43,149 bases of DNA from Alphaproteobacteria bacterium (lineage in GTDB: Bacteria > Planctomycetota > Phycisphaerae > UBA1845): assembly GCA_028285105.1 (NCBI GenBank), contig JANQQE010000007.1:67408-110556 (forward strand). The letters are read 5' to 3'. Position numbers and translations under genes: made by a program. Below the pieces are notes generated by a model. The model was not told the origin of the DNA, made no database searches, and saw only the letters and a program-made list of their open reading frames with translations. Positions 1 to 8,388 of the stretch are shown in pieces (the stretch's first letter is position 1; the number at the start of each line of letters is the position of its first letter).

Positions 1-659
1 TCGCACCGATCGGCATACACCGCCACCTCGCGAAGCAATGTCTCTTTGTCCACGTCCAGCTTCGCCGTCCGCAGCAGATGCGAAACGCGATCCTGCAACT
101 TCGCATGGTACTCCTCAATCACCTTGGGGGCCTGCGTTGCAATGTCGCCCGCCAACCGACGGATTTCATGGCAATTGTTCATCAGGTCTTCGCCCAGCGC
201 CTTCCCCTCAGCCGCTCGCATCTCGACGAGCATCTTCAAAGCCTGCTTCGCCAGCGATTCGACAAGTTCCCATTCCTGCTCGCGATACGATTCGTCCAAC
301 TCGGGCACTTCGCAAACGCCCGGTAGCGTCAAGAGCGACGCGAGATCAACGGTGCCATTCACGCCATCGGGCAACTTCGTCTCGCGAATCTGTTCAAGGT
401 AACTGTCCAGTGCGTCGCGATTGATTTCAAATGCTGCGGCTGCGTTCTTTCCGCGAACCCGAAGGATGAACGACACGCTTCCCCTGGAAAGATGCTTGCG
501 CAGCAACTTCTCGACGTCGGCTTCCATGAATTGAAAACGCTCGGGAAGCTTGATGGCGGCTTTGAAATAGCGGTTGTTGAGACTGCGAATCTCGACCGAG
601 AAGCCCACACCATCCCGAACGACAGTCGCCTCACCAAAACCTGTCATCGACTGGATCAT
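1..659 (-). CDS. yicC: YicC family endoribonuclease-like protein, 3' end missing
   Basis: The frame is open from an ATG at 657-659 to the window edge, so about 219 residues are seen and the C-terminus is cut off. The N-terminus MIQSMTGFGEA is the hallmark start of the YicC/YloC family, followed by the typical SVEIRSLNNRYF segment and an R-rich SRGSVSFILRV strand. Family members are cytoplasmic and have been reported to be endoribonucleases acting on RNA; the exact substrate here is not known. It lies 84 bases downstream of secG on the same strand and could be co-transcribed with tpiA and secG. No strong Shine-Dalgarno site is visible, but the conserved N-terminus fixes the start. Confidence 0.9.
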   Translation of the reverse strand, partial: MIQSMTGFGEATVVRDGVGFSVEIRSLNNRYFKAAIKLPERFQFMEADVEKLLRKHLSRGSVSFILRVRGKNAAAAFEINRDALDSYLEQIRETKLPDGVNGTVDLASLLTLPGVCEVPELDESYREQEWELVESLAKQALKMLVEMRAAEGKALGEDLMNNCHEIRRLAGDIATQAPKVIEEYHAKLQDRVSHLLRTAKLDVDKETLLREVAVYADRC

Positions 660-743
660 TTGTCGGTCCGAGAAGTGAACGAAAGTGCTGCCTCCGATGA
701 CATCGGGGCATCGGTGCGAAAGTTTTTTGAATCGACTTAATGG

Positions 744-1403
744 TTACGGCGTCTCGGGCGTTTCCTCGTCGCCTTCAGATCCGTCTGCTTCGGAACCCGT
801 TTCATCGACACCAGTACCATCGTCGCCAGCGTCATCAGATTCATTGCCTGCGGCTTCGTCGCCATCAGCGTTTTCGTCGGCTCCATCATCAGCACCTTCA
901 TCGGTGCCTGCCGCCTCATCTTCATCCGCGGCTGCGTCGTCTGCTGGTGCAACATCATCCGTTGGGTCCGCGCCATCAGCCGGCGCATCTGTACCACCCG
1001 CAGCCCCATCATTCGTCGGAATCGTGATCGGGGTTGGCGGATTCGCTCCCGCACCTGCTCCCGTACCGCTGACCGGAACGCCCTGCGTCGCACCCGAGTT
1101 TGTTCCACGGACTGCTGCCGTGCCTGACCCAATGCCTTCTGGACGCATCACGTAATTACCGAATACCGTCAGCAGCAAGAATACGAACGCAAGCACAACC
1201 GTGATGCCCGTGAATACATCGCCCGTCTTGGCACCAAAGGCACCACCGCCTCCGCCACCACCGCCGAAAGCGCTGGCCAACCCACCGCCTCGGCCCTTCT
1301 GAATCAGAATGATCATCATCAAAAGGATGCAAACGAACCCGAGGGCCATGCCCATCACAATTTGCGAAAATGATGCTGCCAACAACGCTGTCATTTGAGC
1401 CAT
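744..1403 (-). CDS. secG: SecG, preprotein translocase subunit with long acidic tail
   Basis: SecG is the small membrane subunit of the SecYEG protein-export channel. Residues about 10-35 form the first membrane helix, then comes the conserved cytoplasmic loop (IQKGRGGGLASAFGGGG) and a second helix at about 66-86. The core ends near residue 90, where a normal SecG ends. The remaining ~125 residues are almost only Ala, Asp, Glu, Gly, Thr and Pro, a strongly acidic, probably disordered extension making the protein 219 residues against the usual 70-120. The ATG start gives the expected first helix. It lies 63 bases after tpiA, a frequent bacterial neighbourhood (tpiA-secG). Confidence 0.93.
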   Translation of the reverse strand: MAQMTALLAASFSQIVMGMALGFVCILLMMIILIQKGRGGGLASAFGGGGGGGGAFGAKTGDVFTGITVVLAFVFLLLTVFGNYVMRPEGIGSGTAAVRGTNSGATQGVPVSGTGAGAGANPPTPITIPTNDGAAGGTDAPADGADPTDDVAPADDAAADEDEAAGTDEGADDGADENADGDEAAGNESDDAGDDGTGVDETGSEADGSEGDEETPETP

Positions 1404-1466
1404 TCCTTCACTTCAATAGCAAGCGACCCACCCCATCCGTCCAGGGCGGGTAGCGATTGGTCCCAT

Positions 1467-2228
1467 TTATGCCGATTCCTGCGCAGCCGATATAATAGCG
1501 ACAAAATCCTCGGCGACCAGACATGCCCCACCGACCAGCCCACCATCGACATCCGGACACGCGAACAGCGACTTGGCATTGCCCGGTTTGACGCTGCCGC
1601 CATACTGAATCCGAAGCTGCTGGGCCGTTTCCTGGCCGAAAAACCCGCTTAATTTGGCCCTTACGAAAGCATGAACGCTCTGGGCCTGGTCCGGGGTGGC
1701 TGTCTTGCCCGTGCCGATCGCCCAGACAGGCTCATAGGCAAGAGTCAAGAGATCGGTCCGCAGGTCGGCAGAGAGGGCCTCCTGAAGCTGGGCTTCCACC
1801 ACCCGCTCGGTGCTGTTGGCTTCCCGCTCCTCCAACTGCTCGCCGATGCAATAGATGACGTGGAGACCGGCTTCCTGGGCGGCAACGACCTTCCGCCGCA
1901 GCATATCCCCCGTTTCGCCAAAGACGTGCCGCCGCTCGCTATGGCCAATGATGACATAAGTGCAGCCCGCCGCCGAAAGCATCGGAGGCGAAATCTCACC
2001 CGTAAACGCCCCCTTCGATTCAAAGTAGCAATTCTGCGCCCCAAGCTTGATGTCGGTCCCGTCAAGTTCCTTGCCCATCGGATAAAGCAAAGTAAACGGC
2101 GTACAGACCGCCACATCGACGTTCAACGGTTTCGGCAGATTCCCCCGAAGCCCACCCATCAACTCCCGGGCCGCACCAAGATCATTGTGCATCTTCCAAT
2201 TACCAGCAACAAAAGGCTTTCGCTTCAC
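1467..2228 (-). CDS. tpiA: Triosephosphate isomerase
   Basis: Cytoplasmic glycolytic and gluconeogenic enzyme interconverting dihydroxyacetone phosphate and glyceraldehyde 3-phosphate. The 253-residue length is normal. Visible signatures are the N-terminal GNWKMH (substrate-binding Asn and Lys), IGHSERR carrying the catalytic His, AYEPVWAIGTGK carrying the catalytic Glu and starting the flexible loop, and QYGGSVKPGN near the C-terminus for phosphate binding. It begins with ATG (MKRKPFVAGNWKM) and is the first gene of a likely tpiA-secG(-yicC) transcription unit on the minus strand. Confidence 0.97.
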   Translation of the reverse strand: MKRKPFVAGNWKMHNDLGAARELMGGLRGNLPKPLNVDVAVCTPFTLLYPMGKELDGTDIKLGAQNCYFESKGAFTGEISPPMLSAAGCTYVIIGHSERRHVFGETGDMLRRKVVAAQEAGLHVIYCIGEQLEEREANSTERVVEAQLQEALSADLRTDLLTLAYEPVWAIGTGKTATPDQAQSVHAFVRAKLSGFFGQETAQQLRIQYGGSVKPGNAKSLFACPDVDGGLVGGACLVAEDFVAIISAAQESA

Positions 2229-2326
2229 GAGCGCGTCTCCAATTTCGAGATGAACCTGTCAGTCGTCGAATGCTAACGAATTTGATCCGCGTTTGCACCC
2301 TCTGCGAAGTTCTGAATTGCAGCGTC

Positions 2327-2347
2327 GTAGGGTCCGCTGTGCGGACC
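2327..2347 (+). repeat. REP-like palindrome, single copy (GTAG plus hairpin)
   Basis: GTAG at 2327-2330 is followed by the 17-base hairpin GGTCCGCTGTGCGGACC (7-bp stem, 3-base loop). The same unit recurs as inverted doublets at 3115-3184, 3844-3915 and 29800-29870. A GTAG tetranucleotide at the foot of a short hairpin is the architecture of REP elements mobilised by REP-associated tyrosine transposases. It lies in the gap between the 115-aa gene and tpiA. Confidence 0.75.
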
Positions 2348-2383
2348 ATTCAAAGCCGGCGTACCGATTGCCGCCCGAGTGAT

Positions 2384-2731
2384 TTATGGCGTCTTGTTAT
2401 GTTCGTTCCAGAAGCGGATCGTGTCCTTAATGCAACTCGCACATTCAGCAAAGTACTGGGCAGCTTCCCCCTCTAGTTTTGGAACAGCCTCACGCAGTTG
2501 ATTGCTAATCTTGGCCAATCCACCTAAGGCATTGGCGGAGAGCCAACGCCGTTCAATGAACGAGTCAATGGCTGAGATCAAGTCACTCGCGAGCAACGGT
2601 AAACAGCACTCTTTCGGAGCAGACTTTGACCAGCCTTCCGGAAACGGTCGCATCTGCAATTGCTGCCAACGTTCCACGAGATGATCGTATTCGATTTGCT
2701 GTTCAGTATGCTGTAACCAACTTCGCTTCAT
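2384..2731 (-). CDS. Hypothetical protein, 115 aa
   Basis: Not recognised. The 115-residue product is mostly predicted alpha-helical and soluble, with a Trp/Gln-rich N-terminal third (MKRSWLQHTEQQIEYDHLV) and three cysteines. There is no signal peptide or membrane segment. The frame contains well-distributed charged residues and ends in a clean stop, which argues for a real gene, but no motif supports a function. Neighbours are REP-like elements and the degenerate carrier-protein-like gene at 2808. Coding status is moderately certain. Confidence 0.5.
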   Translation of the reverse strand: MKRSWLQHTEQQIEYDHLVERWQQLQMRPFPEGWSKSAPKECCLPLLASDLISAIDSFIERRWLSANALGGLAKISNQLREAVPKLEGEAAQYFAECASCIKDTIRFWNEHNKTP

Positions 2732-2807
2732 CTTACGTATTTCGCAGGGTCCGATCTTCTAACCGTTCATGTTGACTACCTCTAGGCGAGATTAACGGGG
2801 TAGCAGT

Positions 2808-3089
2808 TTATGAAAAGCCCAGGTCACTTATGAACCATGTGCTGGGTTTAATTGAATTGTGACGTGCACCACAAACGTCTCCAATATCTTCACAGATCAT
2901 TTCCCAGAGGTTCTCAGGTACTGGCAGACCAAGTTCACTGAGCCGTGCGCCAATAACAAATTGGATCGCCCCCACGGTGAAGTCCGGCGGATGTTTATTC
3001 TCAACGAGATCGTCCCAATCCTCAGGGGATATCGTGAAACCGAACCGGCGTTCGATACGAAACTGCAAATCAAAAAAATCAAGACCCAT
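2808..3089 (-). CDS. Acyl-carrier-protein-like small protein lacking the phosphopantetheine Ser
   Basis: The 93-residue product starts MGLDFFDLQFRIERRFGF, which lines up with the helix-2 region of acyl carrier proteins (typical pattern GxDSxxxxxxxxxxxxxF). The Asp is kept but the attachment Ser is Phe, so it should not carry a 4'-phosphopantetheine arm. The next part (SPEDWDDLVENKHPPDFTVGAI) resembles the following ACP loop and helix. The upstream extension of the open frame to 3191 runs through a REP-like element, so the ATG at 3087-3089 is preferred. Function is unknown; the ACP relationship is inferred from the motif alone. Confidence 0.55.
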   Translation of the reverse strand: MGLDFFDLQFRIERRFGFTISPEDWDDLVENKHPPDFTVGAIQFVIGARLSELGLPVPENLWEMICEDIGDVCGARHNSIKPSTWFISDLGFS

Positions 3090-3114
3090 GAGAATTGGTC
3101 CGACGAGACAACAT

Positions 3115-3184
3115 GGTCCGCTGTGCGGACCATTCTTGGTTGGTGCAAAAATCTCAAGAAGAAGGTCCGCACAGCGGACCCTAC
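3115..3184. repeat. REP-like inverted doublet
   Basis: Two facing copies of the 17-base hairpin: GGTCCGCTGTGCGGACC at 3115-3131 and its reverse complement at 3164-3180, followed by CTAC (GTAG on the minus strand) at 3181-3184. The left copy has lost its GTAG. The 32-base spacer differs from those of the other doublets, so only the ends are conserved. Each half can fold alone or the halves can pair with each other. Confidence 0.8.
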
Positions 3185-3192
3185 ATTTCACC

Positions 3193-3834
3193 TCAACGAA
3201 ATAGCGATTCTCGTATTTCCATCATTATATCGCAATACCGCCACGCGGGTGACGCGTTTTCCGATTGCTTGTGATCCGGGCGGAGGATCAGGTCGCCAGT
3301 CGATAGCAGCACTTTTTGGACATCTGGATTCTGATTTACTTTCGCGCGGGTGGCTTCGACGATGAGGTTGTAGTGTTCGCCTTTTTTCGGTGTGCGATAG
3401 GGCATCTTTTGGCCCTCGAATGTCACCCAGTTGATGCCCATTTTATTCATGTTTTCGGAGGCGAGGTTGCCCGCGGCTTTGGCCTGATGACCGACCATTT
3501 GTGCGACTTGTTCGCGGGTGTGCGGCCAAACGATGCAGGTGTGCTTTGCCCGTTCGTCGCCGGGGCCTTCGGGGTACTTCATCATCTGCCAGAAACCTTC
3601 GAGGCTTTCGTAGCGTTTGCCGCGGAACTCAAAAGGCGTGTGCGTGAAGTTCGACAGCAAACCGAGTTCGTTGCGCTTCGAGACAATCACCTCGCCGGCA
3701 CCCGCCGCCTGAGGCAGAATCTCCCACCATTCGGCGTCTTCTTCAGGAACCGGTGTCCACCAATGGGCTGGATATCGCTCAGCGCAACCGAGCAAACATA
3801 TCGTTACAAGTATCAATGAAGTCGCGTGCTTCAT
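3193..3834 (-). CDS. Exported lipoprotein with NADAR domain (YbiA-like)
   Basis: The ATG at 3832-3834 gives a 213-residue protein with a lipoprotein signal: MKHATSLILVTICLLGCAE, a hydrophobic stretch and a lipobox with Cys17. The longer open frame upstream crosses a REP element and is rejected. The mature part carries a NADAR domain: VSKRNELGLLSNFTHTPFEF at its start, YESLEGFWQMMKYP in the middle, and a C-terminal LLSTGDLILRPDH segment. NADAR proteins act in NAD/ADP-ribose chemistry, including removal of ADP-ribose from guanine bases, and YbiA acts in riboflavin-intermediate metabolism; these are cytoplasmic roles, so a lipidated exported version is odd. Domain call is confident, function is not. 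Confidence 0.8.
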   Translation of the reverse strand: MKHATSLILVTICLLGCAERYPAHWWTPVPEEDAEWWEILPQAAGAGEVIVSKRNELGLLSNFTHTPFEFRGKRYESLEGFWQMMKYPEGPGDERAKHTCIVWPHTREQVAQMVGHQAKAAGNLASENMNKMGINWVTFEGQKMPYRTPKKGEHYNLIVEATRAKVNQNPDVQKVLLSTGDLILRPDHKQSENASPAWRYCDIMMEIRESLFR

Positions 3835-3843
3835 GACAAATCC

Positions 3844-3915
3844 GTAGGGTCCGCTGTGCGGACCTTTTTTTGTAATGATTCTGCTGCACGAATTGGTCCG
3901 CACAGCGGACCCTAC
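3844..3915. repeat. REP-like inverted doublet overlapping a stop codon
   Basis: The left half is GTAG (3844-3847) plus hairpin GGTCCGCTGTGCGGACC (3848-3864). The right half is the reverse complement at 3895-3911 followed by CTAC at 3912-3915. The minus-strand GTAG supplies the TAG stop codon of the oxidoreductase gene (3912-3914). The element fills the gap between that gene and the NADAR lipoprotein gene and could shape the mRNA 3' end. Confidence 0.85.
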
Positions 3916-4919
3916 TTGAAACGAAGACCTTCTTCTGGAACGATTACTCTTCCGCCGCTGGCTTTTGCCGAGGTCAACAGGGCGTCCATCACGACGGCAT
4001 TGCGCAGGCCTTCTTTGGAATCGATCATGCACGTATCGCCGCGAACGGCATTTGCGAAATCTTCCACCATCGCCTGGTACATGGGGAACGGTTCGTACGC
4101 GATCTCGCGGGTTTCGTCTTTCGTCTTGAGGATCAGCTTCACCGGTACGTTGTCGATGCCCACGCCCTGCGGCAATTCGATGGTTCCGCCGGTTCCGCAT
4201 GCTAGAATGCGATTGCGATACCCGGCATCGAACCCGCTTGAGATCACGCCGAATCGACCCGATCCGAAGTCAAGAATTCCGTGGAGGGCCATGTCCACTT
4301 TGTATTCGGGATGGAAGTCGCCCATCCCGGTGACAGCATGTGGCATCGCATCGAAAAAGTACCTGCACGCATTCACACAATACGCACCGATATCAAGTAA
4401 GCCGCCACCGCCCCACTCTGGATTCAATCGCACGTCCGTCGTACTCTCCATGTAATAGCTAAACGCCCCTTCGACCGTGCGCAGTTCGCCGATGGCGCCG
4501 TCATCGATCAACCGGTTCGCCTCCTTGATCGACGGGTGGTAGCGATACATGAACGCCTCGATCAGCAGCCGATCGGCCTTTGAAGCCACTTCGATCATTT
4601 CCGCGCACTGCGCCGCATCATTGGCAAGCGGTTTCTCGCAAAGCACGTGCTTGCCGCGCCGAAGCGCCGCAAGGGTGAGCGGTAGATGGAGCCCGTTGTG
4701 TGTGGCGATGTAGACGGCTTCCACTTCTGGATCGTCAAGCAACGCCTCGTAACTGCCGTACGCACGCTTCGGGCTGATCGATTGCGCTCGCTCGATGTCA
4801 CGACTGGCAGCAGCCGCCAACTCCGCATTGGGGGCATCGTTGATCGCAGTAACGTACGCCTTCACCGCAATCCTGCCCACGCCCAGTATTCCAAATTGCA
4901 CCGGCTTGCCTGCGTTCAT
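3912..4919 (-). CDS. Gfo/Idh/MocA family NAD(P)-dependent oxidoreductase
   Basis: Cytoplasmic oxidoreductase of sugars or related polyols, 335 residues, normal for the family. The N-terminal Rossmann fold shows the dinucleotide motif FGILGVGRIA (residues ~9-18) and the family signature CEKPLAND (~94-101), whose Lys is the usual catalytic base. The C-terminal domain contains GGGGLLDIGAYCVNACRYFF, equivalent to the conserved GGGxxxDxGxH-type segment with Tyr-Cys where many members have a His. Substrate cannot be told from sequence; trans-1,2-dihydrobenzenediol dehydrogenase-like and D-xylose dehydrogenase-like members look closest in motif. The stop codon lies inside a REP element. Confidence 0.88.
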   Translation of the reverse strand: MNAGKPVQFGILGVGRIAVKAYVTAINDAPNAELAAAASRDIERAQSISPKRAYGSYEALLDDPEVEAVYIATHNGLHLPLTLAALRRGKHVLCEKPLANDAAQCAEMIEVASKADRLLIEAFMYRYHPSIKEANRLIDDGAIGELRTVEGAFSYYMESTTDVRLNPEWGGGGLLDIGAYCVNACRYFFDAMPHAVTGMGDFHPEYKVDMALHGILDFGSGRFGVISSGFDAGYRNRILACGTGGTIELPQGVGIDNVPVKLILKTKDETREIAYEPFPMYQAMVEDFANAVRGDTCMIDSKEGLRNAVVMDALLTSAKASGGRVIVPEEGLRFK

Positions 4920-5114
4920 TTCAGTCCGCTTTCTTGAAGTGTTGATGCTGCCGACCGCGGCATTTCAATTGAAGACATGGAACAAAAAATAGCAGTCAAG
5001 CGTTGGATTACAATTTAACGATTCCCGAATTGGCACACACGGTTTCCCAATCGCCCCATCAAGCATAGCATCTCGTCACTGGGGAAACGAACACCCTGCA
5101 TTTAATCGCTATCC

Positions 5115-6689
5115 ATGGAATTCACGTGCAGCTCAATGAAGCCGCAAATCGACACGTCCAATGCGCTTTTCGTTATTCTTGGGAACCAGCTCTTCCCGTT
5201 CGCAGAGTTAAAACCTTACCGCGACTGCCGCTTTTTCATGGCCGAAGATGTCGGACTGTGTACCTACGTTCGCCACCACAAACAAAAGATTGCCCTGTTT
5301 CTTGCGGCGATGCGATCTTACCGCGATGAGTTGGTCGGGCTCGATTGCGACGTTCACTATGAAGCCCTTTCAATCGGAGAATCTCCATCAATAAAACTAA
5401 ATTACGAAGCCAAACTCAAGAAATATGTAAAGGCCAAAAATATCTCCAGCCTCGTCTTATGGGAAGTGGAAGACAGGTTTTTTGAGCGCCGGTTGCAGGC
5501 ATTTGCAAACGAATGCAACCTTGAGTTGCACTTTCTTCCAAGCCCGATGTTCTTAACCTCGCGCGAAGAATTCAGCGGCTGGCTTGACGGTAACCGCCCG
5601 CACATGGCCAGCTTTTACAAATGGCAGCGCGAGCGACTTGGTTTGCTCATCGACAAAAACGGTGGACCCGTTGGTGGTCAATGGTCGTTCGATCACGACA
5701 ACCGCCGTTCGCTCCCAAAATCGCACGACATACCCGAGGCGCCCACGTCACACCCGACCGATCATGTCGCAGATATCATCAAGTTGGTTCAACGCCACTT
5801 TTCAAATCATCCCGGTGAGTTATCCGTGGAATCATGGTGGCTTCCAACCACACGGCGACAGGCACTTGGATGGTTGCGCGATTTCCTGAACGAACGCTTT
5901 GAGTGCTTCGGACCCTTTGAGGACGCATTGTCTACTCGCGGGCCGGCGCTGTTTCATTCCGTACTCACGCCAGCGCTCAATCTTGGTTTGATTACACCGC
6001 GCGAAGTTCTGGAACGAGCGATCGATTATGCTAAAAACAACGACGTACCGATCAACTCGCTCGAAGGGTTTGTCCGTCAGGTTTGCGGCTGGCGTGAATT
6101 CGTACGCGGTATGTATCAGAATTTTGGCGAAGAGCAGGAACGTTCGAATTTTTTCGGTCACACCCGAAAACTCACGTCAGCGTGGTATGACGCCACGACC
6201 GGCCTGCTGCCTCTGGATGATGTCATTCGCAAAGCACAGCGTTTTGGCTGGACCCATCACATCGAACGACTGATGGTGGCTGGCAACCTGATGACCCTTT
6301 GCGAAATTGAACCGGATGAAGCGTACCGCTGGTTCATGGAAATGTTCGTGGACAGTTCCGACTGGGTGATGGTGCCCAACGTGTACGGGATGGGCATCTT
6401 TGCCGATGGCGGGATATTCGCAACCAAGCCGTACATCTGCGGAAGCAATTATATTTTCAAGATGAGCGATTATTCAAAACAAACCGCAGACTTGTTTGAG
6501 GGTTCAGATGATCCGTGGTGGAACATTATTGATGGGTTGTATTGGCGTTTCATTGATCGCAATCGGTCGTTCTTCCGCGGTCAGGCGCGGATGGCCACGG
6601 CGGTCAGCACGCTTGATCGAATGAAAATCGATCGTCGCAAAGCGATCTTTGAGGCTGCGGACTCCTTCCTCGAAAGAGTCACCGAGTAA
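5115..6689 (+). CDS. Cryptochrome/photolyase-related protein (FeS-BCP-type fold, without the Fe-S cysteines)
   Basis: The 524-residue product belongs to the deoxyribodipyrimidine photolyase-related group (COG3046). It has an N-terminal alpha/beta domain (LFVILGNQLFPF) and a C-terminal FAD-binding helical domain with GWREFVRGMY, RLMVAGNLM, WVMVPNVYGMGIFADGGIFATKPYI and LYWRFI. In PhrB-type (6-4) photolyases four Cys bind a 4Fe-4S cluster; here the paired position after MSDY reads SKQT (Ser454) and the other ligand positions are also non-Cys. Likely role is light-driven repair of UV photoproducts or blue-light sensing. A second ATG at 5136 is an equally possible start. It faces the fasciclin gene. 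Confidence 0.88.
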   Translation: MEFTCSSMKPQIDTSNALFVILGNQLFPFAELKPYRDCRFFMAEDVGLCTYVRHHKQKIALFLAAMRSYRDELVGLDCDVHYEALSIGESPSIKLNYEAKLKKYVKAKNISSLVLWEVEDRFFERRLQAFANECNLELHFLPSPMFLTSREEFSGWLDGNRPHMASFYKWQRERLGLLIDKNGGPVGGQWSFDHDNRRSLPKSHDIPEAPTSHPTDHVADIIKLVQRHFSNHPGELSVESWWLPTTRRQALGWLRDFLNERFECFGPFEDALSTRGPALFHSVLTPALNLGLITPREVLERAIDYAKNNDVPINSLEGFVRQVCGWREFVRGMYQNFGEEQERSNFFGHTRKLTSAWYDATTGLLPLDDVIRKAQRFGWTHHIERLMVAGNLMTLCEIEPDEAYRWFMEMFVDSSDWVMVPNVYGMGIFADGGIFATKPYICGSNYIFKMSDYSKQTADLFEGSDDPWWNIIDGLYWRFIDRNRSFFRGQARMATAVSTLDRMKIDRRKAIFEAADSFLERVTE

Positions 6690-6697
6690 AATAAGAC

Positions 6698-6755
6698 CCG
6701 TCGCACCGAATCGGTAGAATGGAGGAATCCATCCCAATCCGATCCGGTGCGACGG
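6698..6755. terminator. Large inverted repeat between convergent genes, candidate bidirectional terminator
   Basis: CCGTCGCACCG at 6698-6708 pairs perfectly with CGGTGCGACGG at 6745-6755, extended inward by ATCGG/CCGAT with a small offset. It sits 8 bases after the photolyase stop and about 60 bases beyond the end of the convergent fasciclin gene. On the minus strand the stem is followed by a T-rich stretch (CTTATTTTAC), so termination of the fasciclin message is the better fit. Confidence 0.6.
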
Positions 6756-6813
6756 ATGGTTATGAAGTCACAGGAGGAATTGTGGCTTCAGGGGAATCTT
6801 AACTGTGTCAAAG

Positions 6814-8025
6814 TTACCGCTGGGCCAAGGCTGAGAAACGCATGTACGCATTATCCAACGCATGCCGCATCACCCAGGCATTGTTCGTTGAATCGTGCGA
6901 TTGTGCGACCGACGCCAATGCTGACTTCAATTGCCTCTTTTCATGTGTTGAAATCGATTCATCGGAGGCATTCAGCAGGCCCATTGCTGCGACTTCATAG
7001 ACAGCCGCACAAGCTGCATGATGACCGTCGTTGTAAAGACGCGCCCCATGTTCGATCGCACGTTCGATGAGTTCGCGGTTGGCGTTGATGGCGCTGGCTT
7101 GACCCGATGCTGATGGCAACAAGACCGAGTCCACCACATGAATAACACCGTTGGTGGCTTTGACATCTGTCTTGACGACGTTGGATTCGTTGACTTTGAC
7201 GCCATTGGTTGCGTCGATCTTGACCGCCTGCCCCTGAAGCGTCTTGGCTTCGTTGAGTTTGACGACATCGCTGGCCAGCACTTCGCCGGAAACCACGTGA
7301 TATGTGAGAATCGCTTTTAGTTTTTCCTTGTCTTTGAGCAGACCTTCGACGGTTCCGTCAGGCAACTTGGCAAACGCTTCATCTGTCGGTGCAAAAACTG
7401 TGAACGGTCCTGCGCTGCGCAACGCTCCGGTTAGGTCAGCCGCATCGAGCGCCGTCAGCAACGTCTTGAACGAACCGGCTGATCGTGCGACTTCGATGAT
7501 GTCATTGTTGGGAATCAGCACCGAATCGATAACATGAATGACCCCGTTGGAAGCCTTCACGTCGGTGGCTACGACGTTGGCAGTTCCGACCTTCACACCG
7601 TTTGACGTGTCGATATCGAGCGATTGTCCAAGCACAGTTTTCACTTGTTTCAATTTCACCACGTCCGCCGCGAGGACGTTTCCGGCGACGACGTGATATT
7701 TCAAAATTGCACCCAATCGATCCGGGTCAGCCAGCAATTTTTCAACCGTTCCACTGGGTAACTTCGAGAAGGCATCGTCTGTTGGAGCGAAGACCGTCAG
7801 CGGTCCATCGGACTTTAATGTTTCAACTAATCCTGCCGCTTTTGCGGCTGCCAACAGTGTATTGAAATTCCCTGCGGAGGCTGCTGTACCCACAATGTCG
7901 GCGGTCTTTGCCGAGTTGGACTTGTCGCCATGCCCGCAAGCACCGCAGTGAGCAGAAGCAGCCGACACATTCCACGCAGCTATTGCCACCATCGCGAACA
8001 ACACGTTCGATCGTAATCTATTCAT
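6814..8025 (-). CDS. Secreted two-domain fasciclin (FAS1) protein
   Basis: The ATG at 8023-8025 is chosen because AGGAAAGG lies 8 bases upstream and the product opens with a signal peptide ([19 protein letters not shown], likely cleaved after ASA). The 403-residue protein has two FAS1 domains at about 40-170 and 175-305, each with the conserved TVFAPTDxAFxKLP H1 box and a YHVVxG H2 box, and each ending in a [16 protein letters not shown] strand. A C-terminal helical region of ~90 residues follows. FAS1 domains mediate adhesion or matrix interactions. The gene is divergent from an ECF sigma factor, a common fasciclin neighbour, suggesting control by it. Confidence 0.92.
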   Translation of the reverse strand: MNRLRSNVLFAMVAIAAWNVSAASAHCGACGHGDKSNSAKTADIVGTAASAGNFNTLLAAAKAAGLVETLKSDGPLTVFAPTDDAFSKLPSGTVEKLLADPDRLGAILKYHVVAGNVLAADVVKLKQVKTVLGQSLDIDTSNGVKVGTANVVATDVKASNGVIHVIDSVLIPNNDIIEVARSAGSFKTLLTALDAADLTGALRSAGPFTVFAPTDEAFAKLPDGTVEGLLKDKEKLKAILTYHVVSGEVLASDVVKLNEAKTLQGQAVKIDATNGVKVNESNVVKTDVKATNGVIHVVDSVLLPSASGQASAINANRELIERAIEHGARLYNDGHHAACAAVYEVAAMGLLNASDESISTHEKRQLKSALASVAQSHDSTNNAWVMRHALDNAYMRFSALAQR

Positions 8026-8388
8026 CCCAAAAACCTTTCCTGTCATTTCGAAGCCATTTTGAAAAGCTGAACACTTCAACTTTTCCTGCGATACGGCAAA
8101 CGACGCCGATCGGTTGGAGCATGCATGCCAGTCATCGCTTCGCTTGCTATGCAGAATCAGATTCGCAAGAAACGCCGACCGTTCGTCGAAAGATGTCGAG
8201 GCCCGAATTTGAAGTCCGAGGTTAAAGCGGCTGGAAGGTCACAATCGATTCGATCGAACGGATGCATCCCTTGCATCCATTTGGCCTGACCGCACGAAGG
8301 ACATGGAGGACAATGCAGGCGTATACCGAAATTGAAGGATCCAGTGGCGAGATGAGGTTGCGAAACAAGGCATGATCCGGCATCCTCT
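8026..8388. other. Divergent intergenic region between fasciclin and ECF sigma genes
   Basis: About 360 bases with no convincing gene. Promoters for both divergent genes must lie here. No clear ECF-type -35/-10 pair, palindrome or RNA gene was recognised by eye; short overlapping open frames are shadows without ribosome-binding sites. Confidence 0.5.

Noticed and set aside
685..1155. Ser/Ala/Pro-rich plus-strand frame opposite secG
   Set aside because: It is the complement of the Ala/Asp/Glu codon-repetitive SecG tail, a low-complexity shadow.
2327..3915. CRISPR array formed by the repeated palindromes
   Set aside because: Copies are inverted pairs scattered between genes with unequal distances and no regular spacers; no cas genes are present.
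3835..4200. N-terminal extension of the NADAR gene (long Arg-rich open frame)
   Set aside because: It is the antisense-frame shadow of the oxidoreductase gene and crosses a REP element; the lipoprotein signal fixes the start at 3834.
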